Origin: Arthrobacter sp. FW306-2-2C-D06B
GTDB lineage: Bacteria; Actinomycetota; Actinomycetes; Actinomycetales; Micrococcaceae
Reading direction: 5' to 3'
NCBI RefSeq assembly: GCF_021789175.1
Contig: NZ_CP084560.1
Location: 4,278,001 to 4,342,000 of the forward strand
DNA length: 64,000 bases
Part shown: in pieces, positions 52,789-60,433 of the stretch
Position numbering within the stretch: the stretch's first letter is position 1
Layout: every line of letters starts with the position of its first letter
Position numbers and translations under genes: made by a program
Notes under the pieces: model-generated
Databases searched by the model: none
Seen by the model: only the letters and a program-made list of their open reading frames with translations
Told to the model about the DNA's origin: nothing

Positions 52789-53511
52789 CTAGGAGCTGCT
52801 GGAGATCCGGTGAAGCCATTCAAGGAAAAGCTTCAATTCCGAACTGGATAGCTGGTCTGAATGTGAGGCTTGGAGTGCCGCATTCAGCGCGATTGCCGCA
52901 ACAACAACGGACGACTTGCCGGAGTCGTCTGCTGCGGCGCCACGGGCTGTTTCCGTGGACACGGCGAAAATCATGGAATCCCGGGTCATGGTGGAGAGCT
53001 CGAGGTTCCGGTCTTCCAAAGGCTCTGCGATGAGCATGAGCGTGACGCCAACGTTGGCCGCCAGGATGCTCCTCGCTGCCTCGCGCGGGGGTACGTTGAT
53101 CTGCCCGGCAATGGCCGCCTTGCTCAGCATTTCCTCCAGAAGCGACTCGGCATCAGCTACGATGGCCGGCCTGCTTTCCGGACGGATGTTGCCGAACATC
53201 ACCAGGTAAAGGTGCGGTTGGGTAAGTCCGAACCGGACGTGGTTGTCCCACATCCGCCGGACGTCCTCCAGGGGTTCCCCAGAGGGTGCGAAGTCCCGCT
53301 CTCCCGCCACGTACTCCTCGAAGCCGGCTGAAACGACAGCGTCGAACAGCCCCTCCTTGTCGCCGAAGTGGTGGTAAAGCGTGGGCGCCGTGACGCCGGC
53401 GAGTTTGGTGATTTGGCGCGTAGAGACCGGCGACCCGTCCGAATTCGCCAGCAACTCGGCAGCTGCACGGAGCAGCCGAGTTTTGGGCGGAAGCTGGTCA
53501 TCGAAACTCAT
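52789..53511 (-). CDS. TetR-family regulator between the mannitol and general PTS genes
   Basis: A 240-aa protein with TetR helix-turn-helix (VSTRQITKLAGVTAPTLYHHFGDKEGLFDAV) and a C-terminal dimer/ligand domain. It is divergent from ptsI-ptsH and upstream of mtlA-mtlD, so it probably controls both. Classical mannitol regulators (MtlR) are of other families. A 15-bp palindrome in the divergent region is its likely site. Confidence 0.88.
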   Translation of the reverse strand: MSFDDQLPPKTRLLRAAAELLANSDGSPVSTRQITKLAGVTAPTLYHHFGDKEGLFDAVVSAGFEEYVAGERDFAPSGEPLEDVRRMWDNHVRFGLTQPHLYLVMFGNIRPESRPAIVADAESLLEEMLSKAAIAGQINVPPREAARSILAANVGVTLMLIAEPLEDRNLELSTMTRDSMIFAVSTETARGAAADDSGKSSVVVAAIALNAALQASHSDQLSSSELKLFLEWLHRISSSS

Positions 53512-53529
53512 AGCCGCTACCCTAGCACC

Positions 53530-53544
53530 TATAGCAACGCTATA
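53530..53544. promoter_or_regulatory. TetR operator between regulator and ptsI
   Basis: TATAGCAACGCTATA is a perfect inverted repeat with 6-bp arms and a three-base centre, 18 bases before the TetR start. Confidence 0.65.
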
Positions 53545-53628
53545 TGAAGTGAGTCACAGGAGATTTTTTCGGACCCCGAGGCGCCGCAGCCGGTGGGTCC
53601 GATCCGAGAGCAGGAACAGAGGATTTCA

Positions 53629-55317
53629 GTGCAGAATTTCCAAGGAGTAGGCGTCAGCCCGGGCCGCGTCATTGGCACTATCCGTCAGATGCCCAAACCA
53701 GTCAGCGAACCGCCGTCGGGCGAGCAGCTCGCCGCATCGACCACTGCGGAAGACGCCGTCGCTGGCCTGAAAGCGGCGGCCCAGTCGGTCCACGACGAAC
53801 TCAAAGCACGCGCGGACAAAGCCAGCGGAGACGGTAAGGCAGTGCTGGAAGCCACCGCGCTCATGGCCAAGGACACCATGCTCCTGAAGTCGGCCACCAA
53901 GCTCATCAACAACAACGGCAGCTCGGCCGAACGCGCCATCTGGGAAGCCGGCGCCTCCGTGTCCGAAATGCTCCACAACCTGGGTGGGTACATGGCCGAG
54001 CGCGCCACCGACGTCCTGGACGTCCGCGCGCGGATCGTCGCCGAACTTCGCGGAGTCCCCGCCCCGGGGATCCCGGCGTCGGACACGCCGTTCATCCTGG
54101 TGGCCGAAGACCTCGCACCCGCCGACACCGCAACGCTGGATCCCGCGATCGTGACAGCACTGGTCACCTCGGGCGGCGGACCGCAGTCCCATACGGCGAT
54201 CATCGCGCGCTCGCTCGGCCTGCCCGCCGTCGTCGCGGCCCGCGGAGTGGACGAAATTCCTGACGGCGCCGAAGTCTTTGTGGACGGCGCGGCCGGCTCA
54301 CTCTCCCTCGAACCCACCGAAGAGCAGCGCGCGGCCGCCATCGCGTGGGTCGAGAATGCGGCCACTCTGGCGGTTTTCGACGGAAACGGCACGACGGCGG
54401 ACGGCCACTTGGTGCCCCTCCTCGCCAACGTCGGCGGGGCCAAGGACGCTGCCGCTGCCGCAGCGCTGGGCGCCCAGGGCGTGGGCCTTTTCCGCACCGA
54501 ATTCTGCTTCCTGGAACGCGACACCGAACCGACCGTGCTGGAACAGGCCGCCGCGTACAGGGGCGTGTTCGACGCGTTCCCGGGCAAGAAAGTGGTGCTC
54601 CGGACCCTCGACGCGGGCGCCGACAAGCCCCTTCCCTTCCTCACCGACGCCACCGAACCCAACCCGGCCCTGGGTGTGCGCGGCTACCGCACCGATTTCA
54701 CCACGCCCGGTGTTTTGGACCGCCAGCTCGAGGCCATCGCCATCGCTGCCGACGAATCAGAAGCCGAGGTGTGGGTCATGGCACCCATGATCTCGACCGC
54801 GGCCGAGGCTGCCCACTTCGCGTCAATGTGCGATGCCGCGGGAATCAAGACGCCCGGCGTGATGGTGGAAGTTCCCTCGGCGGCATTGACCTCGGCGTCG
54901 GTCCTGCGCCACGTGGGCTTCGCGTCCCTCGGCACCAACGACCTCACGCAGTACGCCATGGCCGCCGACCGGCAACTCGGTCCCCTTGCCGAACTCAACA
55001 CCCCGTGGCAACCCGCTGTCCTGCGCCTCGTGCAGCTGACCGTCGCGGGCTCAGCGGAAGAGGGCAACGGCAAACCCGTTGGCGTCTGCGGTGAGGCAGC
55101 CGCGGACCCGGCCCTCGCCGTCGTGCTCGTTGGCCTGGGCGTATCCACATTGTCCATGACCGCCCGCTCGCTGGCCGCCGTCGGAACCGTGCTCAAAACG
55201 GTGACGTTGGAACAGGCGCAAGAGCTGGCCCGGCTGGCGCTCAGCGCACCCGATGCGCTCGACGCAAAGGCCTGGGTCCGCGCGAAACTGCCGATCCTCG
55301 AGGAACTCGGGCTCTGA
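53629..55317 (+). CDS. ptsI: PTS enzyme I (PEP-protein phosphotransferase)
   Basis: A 562-aa enzyme I. The phospho-histidine H188 is in GGGPQSHTAIIAR; the C-terminal PEP-binding TIM barrel has FLERDTEPT, GTNDLTQYAMAADRQ and the VGVCGEAAADP cysteine. It passes phosphate from PEP to HPr. The GTG at 53629 has AGAGGA upstream. Confidence 0.94.
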   Translation: MQNFQGVGVSPGRVIGTIRQMPKPVSEPPSGEQLAASTTAEDAVAGLKAAAQSVHDELKARADKASGDGKAVLEATALMAKDTMLLKSATKLINNNGSSAERAIWEAGASVSEMLHNLGGYMAERATDVLDVRARIVAELRGVPAPGIPASDTPFILVAEDLAPADTATLDPAIVTALVTSGGGPQSHTAIIARSLGLPAVVAARGVDEIPDGAEVFVDGAAGSLSLEPTEEQRAAAIAWVENAATLAVFDGNGTTADGHLVPLLANVGGAKDAAAAAALGAQGVGLFRTEFCFLERDTEPTVLEQAAAYRGVFDAFPGKKVVLRTLDAGADKPLPFLTDATEPNPALGVRGYRTDFTTPGVLDRQLEAIAIAADESEAEVWVMAPMISTAAEAAHFASMCDAAGIKTPGVMVEVPSAALTSASVLRHVGFASLGTNDLTQYAMAADRQLGPLAELNTPWQPAVLRLVQLTVAGSAEEGNGKPVGVCGEAAADPALAVVLVGLGVSTLSMTARSLAAVGTVLKTVTLEQAQELARLALSAPDALDAKAWVRAKLPILEELGL

Positions 55318-55357
55318 GCCCAGCCGTACTTGTCCTAGCTGAACACAAGGAGCAACC

Positions 55358-55636
55358 ATGCCCGAACGCACCGCCACCATCGCCAGCCGCTCCGGATTGC
55401 ACGCCCGCCCGGCTGCGATTTTTGCCGAAGCTGCCGGTGAATCCCCGATTGAAGTGACTATCGCAATGGCCGGTTCGCCTGCCGACGACGCGCTCGACGC
55501 CGCCAGTATCCTTTCGCTCATGACGCTCGGCGCCGCGAAAGGCGATGTCGTCGTGCTTCGCGCGGAAGGCGACGGCGCCGACGCTGCCCTCGATTCCCTG
55601 GTGACACTGCTGGAAACGGACCTCGACGCGGAGTAG
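55358..55636 (+). CDS. ptsH: PTS phosphocarrier HPr
   Basis: A 92-aa HPr with active-site H15 in RSGLHARPA. The position equivalent to regulatory Ser46 of Firmicutes is S50 (AASILSLMTLGAA). It receives phosphate from enzyme I, encoded 40 bases upstream, and gives it to MtlA and other EII proteins. Confidence 0.94.
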   Translation: MPERTATIASRSGLHARPAAIFAEAAGESPIEVTIAMAGSPADDALDAASILSLMTLGAAKGDVVVLRAEGDGADAALDSLVTLLETDLDAE

Positions 55637-55650
55637 GAGTCTCCCGCCCG

Positions 55651-55795
55651 ACGCCCGCCCACAAACAACGGGCTCCAGCCCAACGCCCAACCGGAGGGTT
55701 CCGTCGATTGGGCTCATATCCGAGCGAGCGTTGGGGAATTTGGCGACATACGTGAGCGAGCGTTCGGGAATTTGGCCACATAGGTGAGCGGGCGT
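55651..55795. repeat. 32-bp-period word array between convergent genes
   Basis: Opposed words ACGCCCGCCCAC (55651) and ACGCCCAACC (55683), 32 bp apart, then forward words near 55720 (degenerate first bases), GTGAGCGAGCGT at 55752 and GTGAGCGGGCGT at 55784, again 32 bp apart. It fills the gap between ptsH and the convergent acyl-CoA dehydrogenase. Confidence 0.8.
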
Positions 55796-55808
55796 CCCGG
55801 GGCGCCCC

Positions 55809-57074
55809 TTAGGCGAAGGCGGAGATGCCCGTGATCGAACGTCCGATGATCAACGCTTGGACGGTCTCCGTGCCTTCATAGGTATGGATGCCCTCGATAT
55901 CTGCGAAGTGCCGGGCCACGCGGTTGGCCAACAAGATCCCGTTGCCACCGAGCAGGTCACGGGCGTTCGAGGCGATGCCGCGGGCAGTGCGGGTGCAGGT
56001 GAATTTGGCGAGCGCCGCCTGCGCGGGAGTCAGCACCCCCTCTTCGTCCAGCCTGGTCATCTGCATGACCATGAGCTGCATGGTGGCGAGCTCGGACTGC
56101 ATGCGGGCAAGACGCTCCTGCACAATCTGCGAGGCAGCCAGCGGGCGCCCGAACTGCCGGCGTTGGGCAGCGTACTGCACAGCGGTTTCGTAGCAGGCAG
56201 TGGCATGCCCGACGGCGGACCAGGCCACTCCCAGCCTGGTCGCCAAGAGCACCCGGGCCGTGTCTTTGAAAGTCCGGGCACCCGGGAGCACGTTTTCCGC
56301 CGGGACGAAGACATTTTCGAGGCGGATGTGTGCCTGCCAAATGGCCCGGAGTGAGAGCTTGCCTTCGATGGTCGTGGCGGAGTATCCGGCGGAATCCTGT
56401 GGGACAAGGTATCCGTGAACTTGCCCGTCGTCGCCACGGGCCCAGACAACCGTCAGCCCGCCGATCGAGCCGTTGCCGATCCATTTCTTTTCACCGTTGA
56501 GCGCATAACCGCCCTCGACGGAGGTCGCTGTCGTCTCGAGTCCCACAGAGTCGGAGCCGTGCGCTGGCTCGGTCAAGGCGAAGGCACCGTATTCCTCGGC
56601 CCGGGCAAGTGATGGAAGCCAACGGGCCTGCTGCTCGCGGGAACCGCATTCGGCCACGGACCGCAGCGCCAATCCGCCCTGGACCGCGACAACCGTGCCG
56701 ATGGAGCCGTCCCCGCGGCTCAGTTCCATGGTGACCAGTCCGGCGGCGGTTTTGCTCATGGCCGGGAACCCGTCGATGTTGATTCCATCGCGCAGCAGAT
56801 CAAGTTCACCCAAGCGCTTCACCAAGTGCAGCGGGTACTCCGCGCGCTCCCAGTACCCCGTGATGACCGGGAGCACTTCGTCCCGGACAAAGGTCCGCGC
56901 GCGGTCCCAGTACGCGCGGTCTTCGCGGCTGATGTCCTTGAAAACGGAGGCCGGATCCGGGTCCAGGGATTCGTTCAGAACGTACTCGGGCTCCATAGTC
57001 CCGGCCGGGAAGGCTGCGCCGTCCGGAAAAACGGCATCCAGTTCCTCGGAAGTGCTATCGGACGTCGTCGTCAT
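55809..57074 (-). CDS. Acyl-CoA dehydrogenase, glutaryl-CoA-dehydrogenase-like
   Basis: A 421-aa acyl-CoA dehydrogenase: FALTEPAHGSD, NGEKKWIGNG, ARDLLGGNGIL and the late HTYEGTETVQ carrying the catalytic-base glutamate. Sequence style is nearest glutaryl-CoA dehydrogenases. The ATG at 57074 has AGGA eight bases upstream; an extension to 57128 enters the promoter. A TetR gene lies upstream on the same strand. Confidence 0.9.
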   Translation of the reverse strand: MTTTSDSTSEELDAVFPDGAAFPAGTMEPEYVLNESLDPDPASVFKDISREDRAYWDRARTFVRDEVLPVITGYWERAEYPLHLVKRLGELDLLRDGINIDGFPAMSKTAAGLVTMELSRGDGSIGTVVAVQGGLALRSVAECGSREQQARWLPSLARAEEYGAFALTEPAHGSDSVGLETTATSVEGGYALNGEKKWIGNGSIGGLTVVWARGDDGQVHGYLVPQDSAGYSATTIEGKLSLRAIWQAHIRLENVFVPAENVLPGARTFKDTARVLLATRLGVAWSAVGHATACYETAVQYAAQRRQFGRPLAASQIVQERLARMQSELATMQLMVMQMTRLDEEGVLTPAQAALAKFTCTRTARGIASNARDLLGGNGILLANRVARHFADIEGIHTYEGTETVQALIIGRSITGISAFA

Positions 57075-57122
57075 GGGGAAATCCTCGCTCTGGGGTTGCG
57101 ATCTACAACTCCCAGTTTGCGC

Positions 57123-57157
57123 TGACACTCAGTTTCATGTCAAGGAACTCAATGTCA
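57123..57157 (-). promoter_or_regulatory. Acyl-CoA dehydrogenase promoter with three TGACA half-sites
   Basis: TGACA (57123-57127), TGTCA (57138-57142) and TGTCA (57153-57157) are each 15 bp apart. On the minus strand TTGACA is a perfect -35 with CAAACT 18 bases on. The half-sites overlap the promoter, as for TetR-type fatty-acid regulators. Confidence 0.55.
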
Positions 57158-57181
57158 CTAAGGATTCTGCGGGACCAAGAG

Positions 57182-57949
57182 CTATGCCAAGGCGTTCCGG
57201 ACCGCTTGAATGATCTCTTCCGTGCCCGCCGCCCGATCCAGGACGGCAACCACGACGGCGGGGCGGCTGCTTTCCGCGGACGGCCCACCGGCCACCTCGC
57301 TACCCGCCGGCCCGGCCAAAACACGGGCAAAGGTATCCGCCAACGCGCCCAATTCACGGCTAAGCTGGGCGGCCAACTCATGGGCTTCAGCTTCCTGCGC
57401 CTCGCGCCCGCCGTGTTCAACACCCTCGACGCGTTCGCCAGCAGCAACAGACCGCAGCCATCGGCGCAGGACGCTGTTGTGCACGGCGACTATCGATGCG
57501 GCGAAGGCCACGGCCGTAACCTCCGTGCCCTCACCCTCGGGCAGAGCAGAAAGGAGATGATTCCTAAATGCGCGCTGATAACGATGCGTCATGACCAGTT
57601 CACGATCGCGAAGGGCTGGCACTTGATGCAGAAGTTCGTAGCGGGCAACGGAGGTCTTCCGGTTGCCCATGTGGTGGCCAAAGACCAAGAGCGCGGCATC
57701 CACGACGGCGTGCAACGGATCCGCCGTCGTTCCCGCAAGGAAGTCCTGGACCTGCGCCAGAATACGGTCGTGATCGGCGAAAACGATGTCCTCTTTGGAT
57801 CCGAACTTGCGGAAAAACGTGCTTCGGCTGATCCCGGCAGCGTCGGCGAGGTCGTCCACGGAGGTCGCGTCGTAGCCTTGCCGCACCAGTAGCTCGATTG
57901 CCGCGGCCACGGCAGGGCCTGGATCCGGAGTGGCGGGGTAGTTGACCAT
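57182..57949 (-). CDS. TetR-family regulator, probably of the acyl-CoA dehydrogenase
   Basis: A 255-aa TetR protein: TSVDDLADAAGISRSTFFRKFGSKEDIVFADHDRI. It lies upstream of the acyl-CoA dehydrogenase on the same strand and may respond to an acyl-CoA. A TTAGAT -10-like box lies eight bases before the ATG with no ribosome site (leaderless candidate). Confidence 0.87.
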   Translation of the reverse strand: MVNYPATPDPGPAVAAAIELLVRQGYDATSVDDLADAAGISRSTFFRKFGSKEDIVFADHDRILAQVQDFLAGTTADPLHAVVDAALLVFGHHMGNRKTSVARYELLHQVPALRDRELVMTHRYQRAFRNHLLSALPEGEGTEVTAVAFAASIVAVHNSVLRRWLRSVAAGERVEGVEHGGREAQEAEAHELAAQLSRELGALADTFARVLAGPAGSEVAGGPSAESSRPAVVVAVLDRAAGTEEIIQAVRNALA

Positions 57950-58009
57950 AGGCGTGAATCTAACACGGCGGCGTCAGCGCGCAGCCTCGAGCGCGGCTAG
58001 GCTTCTGCC

Positions 58010-58408
58010 ATGGCATTGATAGCTCCCCGCGTGACCCCTGGCTTGGCCGCGGACGACGCCCGGAACCTGGCGCGCTCACTCCAGGACAGCAACGACATCA
58101 CCGTCTTCGTGGACGGCACGGTCCACCGGCTGCCGGATGAGGCGAGGGACGCCGTCGTCGACCTCCTCGGCAGGCTGGGCCGGGGCGACGCGGTGACCGT
58201 GAGCAGCGTGGAGGAAATGCTCACGACGTCCCGAGCGGCCGAGCTCGCGGGAATCTCGCACACCTACCTGCGGAACATGACCGACCGTGGCGAAATCCCG
58301 GTGGAATACCGCGGGACACACCGCCGCATCAGGCTCGCTGACATCATGGCATGGCGGGAAAACCAGAAGAAGACGTCCGCGATCAACGAGGAAACCACCG
58401 GCGAGTAG
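58010..58408 (+). CDS. Orphan excisionase-type helix-turn-helix protein (antitoxin-like)
   Basis: A 132-aa protein. The C-terminal half (about 65-120) is a MerR/excisionase-type DNA-binding domain: SRAAELAGISHTYLRNMTDRGEIPVEYRGTHRRI. Proteins of this form are often antitoxins for a PIN- or GNAT-type toxin encoded just downstream, but the next gene here is a convergent TetR, so the toxin is missing. A TAGGCT box six bases before the ATG suggests a leaderless mRNA. Confidence 0.8.
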   Translation: MALIAPRVTPGLAADDARNLARSLQDSNDITVFVDGTVHRLPDEARDAVVDLLGRLGRGDAVTVSSVEEMLTTSRAAELAGISHTYLRNMTDRGEIPVEYRGTHRRIRLADIMAWRENQKKTSAINEETTGE

Positions 58409-58415
58409 CCGCAGG

Positions 58416-59036
58416 CTACGCGAGGGCCGCCCTGAGCGCCGCGTGGACCCAATCCCGGTAGCGCTCCAGTCCCCAGGCGAAATCCAACACGAGTGACCGG
58501 TAGGTGTCCGGGTGACCCACCGACCAGATCACGGCAGCAGCTTGCTCGTCGCTCATGCCGGAAGTCAGTGCCCCGCGCCGCCTGAGCGCAGCCGCTGCTT
58601 CCGCATAGTTCCGCAGCCGGATTTCGGCCCGGTCCCGCTCCACTTTTGCCGCTTCGGCGTCGACGGCGGAGGCCTGCCTCATGACGCTGAACAATTGGCT
58701 GCTTCGCGGATGTACCTCGGCGAACCAGTCTGCCAACAACGCCAGGACCGCCACGGCGTCGGCGGCTGCGGCAGTCCGCTCGCGCATCGTCTCCGGGACC
58801 GAGCGGGGAGCATCCGGGCCCGCGGCGGTCGCGTCAACCACGGCCGAGAGCAGCGCAGCCTTGTTACCCACGGAGTTGTAGATGGTCTGGATAGCCACGC
58901 CTGCTTGCTCCGCAACGGCCCCGATGGTCGTGGCCACGTATCCCCTGCTCAGAAACAGCTGCCGAGCGGCCTCCACCACGGCGGCCTTGGTTGCGACAGC
59001 TTGAGCTAGCCGCCTGTCATTGTGCCGGATTTCCAC
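58416..59036 (-). CDS. TetR-family regulator of the divergent flavoprotein
   Basis: A 206-aa TetR protein: TTIGAVAEQAGVAIQTIYNSVGNKAALLSAVV. GTG at 59036 (VEIRHNDRR) is preferred: a TATTCT box lies six bases upstream, and no ribosome site is present. Frame extension beyond it crosses the palindrome into the flavoprotein gene. It is divergent from that gene. Confidence 0.87.
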   Translation of the reverse strand: MEIRHNDRRLAQAVATKAAVVEAARQLFLSRGYVATTIGAVAEQAGVAIQTIYNSVGNKAALLSAVVDATAAGPDAPRSVPETMRERTAAAADAVAVLALLADWFAEVHPRSSQLFSVMRQASAVDAEAAKVERDRAEIRLRNYAEAAAALRRRGALTSGMSDEQAAAVIWSVGHPDTYRSLVLDFAWGLERYRDWVHAALRAALA

Positions 59037-59042
59037 GCAAAA

Positions 59043-59075
59043 AGAATAGCATTCTAGTGACTGGAATGCTATTCT
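59043..59075. promoter_or_regulatory. 33-bp near-perfect palindrome between TetR and flavoprotein
   Basis: AGAATAGCATTC (59043-59054) and GAATGCTATTCT (59064-59075) are exact complements. The nine-base centre TAGTGACTG is itself palindromic except for one pair. TATTCT boxes of both divergent promoters lie in the arms. Confidence 0.8.
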
Positions 59076-59106
59076 AATGACCTCGAACACCTCAGGAGGC
59101 TTCGCG

Positions 59107-60201
59107 ATGGACAGCAATGAGCCAGTGGACACCGTAGTTGTTGGCGCCGGGCAAGCAGGGCTCGCCACCGGATTCCACCTCAAGAAGCACCGGCAAGACT
59201 TCCTCATCCTGGACTCGCAGGCCCGCGTGGGCGACGTGTGGCGGAACCGGTGGGATTCCTTGCGGCTCTTCACCCCGGCGCAGCATGATTCCCTTCCCGG
59301 CATGCCGTTTCCGGCCGCCCGAGGCAGCTTTCCCGGCAAAGACGCCATGGCCGAGTACCTCGAGGACTACGCCAGCCGCTGGGAACTCCCGGTGCGTCAC
59401 GGTGCCCACGTCGTCGGGATCGAACGGGAGGACGGCCGGTTCCGAGTGCAGTCGAGCTCCGGGTCGATCCTGGCCAAGAACGTTGTTGTTGCCACCGGTC
59501 CGAACGCACAGCCGAGGATTCCGGCGTTCGCAGAGGAGCTGGATCCCGGCATCCACCAACTTCATGGAGCCGAATACACCAACCCGGACTCGGTTCCGCC
59601 CGGAGATGTCCTGGTGGTCGGCTCCGGCACCTCCGGCGTCGAAATCGCCCTGGAGCTCGCACCTACCCACCGCACCTACATTGCCGGAACCCCTCCGTTC
59701 CACATTCCGGGCCCGGTGACGCGATACGCCGGCGGGGCTTGGTGGCTCTTCATCCACAAGGTGCTGAACAGGTCCACCCCTATCGGCCGCAAAGTCGCGG
59801 TCGGGTTCACCAAGCACGGCGCGCCGCTGATCCGGGCCTCCACCCGAGAGCTCGACGCCGCGGGAGTCACCCGCTTGCCACGCGTGACGGGCACGCGCGA
59901 GGGAAAACCCCGGACCGATCAGGGCCACGCGATCCCGGTGTCCACAGTGATCTGGGCTACCGGCTACCAACCGGACTTTGGTTGGATCCAAGGACTTCCC
60001 ACGGATGGGGACGGCTGGCCGCTCACGTGCCGGGGCGCCGTGGAACAACTCCCCGGACTGTTCTTTGTGGGCATGCCCTTCCAATACGGGTTGACCTCTG
60101 GCCTCGTGGGCGGGGTCGGCCGCGACGCCGAACACGTTGCCGGACTCATCGCCGGGCAGGCCGGGCAAAAACGGGTCACTGCGCCCGTTATTCAAATGTG
60201 A
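59107..60201 (+). CDS. Flavin-dependent monooxygenase / CzcO-like oxidoreductase
   Basis: A 364-aa FAD/NAD(P)-binding protein: VVVGAGQAGLATGFHL for FAD, LVVGSGTSGVEIALEL for NADPH, and ATGYQPDF near the end, as in class B-type flavoproteins. AGGAGG lies seven bases before the ATG at 59107. The divergent TetR and the large palindrome imply substrate-induced expression. The substrate is unknown. Confidence 0.87.
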   Translation: MDSNEPVDTVVVGAGQAGLATGFHLKKHRQDFLILDSQARVGDVWRNRWDSLRLFTPAQHDSLPGMPFPAARGSFPGKDAMAEYLEDYASRWELPVRHGAHVVGIEREDGRFRVQSSSGSILAKNVVVATGPNAQPRIPAFAEELDPGIHQLHGAEYTNPDSVPPGDVLVVGSGTSGVEIALELAPTHRTYIAGTPPFHIPGPVTRYAGGAWWLFIHKVLNRSTPIGRKVAVGFTKHGAPLIRASTRELDAAGVTRLPRVTGTREGKPRTDQGHAIPVSTVIWATGYQPDFGWIQGLPTDGDGWPLTCRGAVEQLPGLFFVGMPFQYGLTSGLVGGVGRDAEHVAGLIAGQAGQKRVTAPVIQM

Positions 60202-60226
60202 CTTTGCATTCCGGCTGTTGTAACGT
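60198..60226 (+). promoter_or_regulatory. Promoter of the riboswitch-controlled gene
   Basis: GTGACT, 17-base spacer, TAACGT (60221-60226), placing the transcript start near the beginning of the riboswitch. Confidence 0.45.
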
Positions 60227-60411
60227 CGAGGGGCGACCCAGTCCCCAACCGGGCCGCTTCCGGGTTGACGCCGAGCTCTGCCGCAACCCGGAATCCGCCA
60301 GACCCGCGGCAGAGACGGGGGACCCAGAGTCTCCGGGCCCAATTCGGGCCCTTGGGGTGAAGCCGCCATGCGCGGCCGGACGGCCTCGTCCGAACCCGAC
60401 AGCTAACCTCG
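60227..60411 (+). promoter_or_regulatory. Cyclic di-AMP riboswitch (ydaO/yuaA type)
   Basis: Hallmarks are visible in order: CGAGG (60227) pairing with CCTCG (60407) as the closing stem; GCCGAGCTCTGCC; GGCAGAGACGGGGGACCCA; and TTGGGGTGAAGCCGCC. CTCTGCC (60276) pairs with GGCAGAG (60308). In actinobacteria this class usually precedes cell-wall hydrolase genes and switches them off when c-di-AMP is high. Confidence 0.87.
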
Positions 60412-60433
60412 AAGGCGTTGAGAGGCAGTCACC

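Noticed and set aside
58010..58408. Excisionase of an integrated element
   Set aside because: No integrase, attachment repeats or phage genes nearby. The HTH type is shared by antitoxins and regulators.
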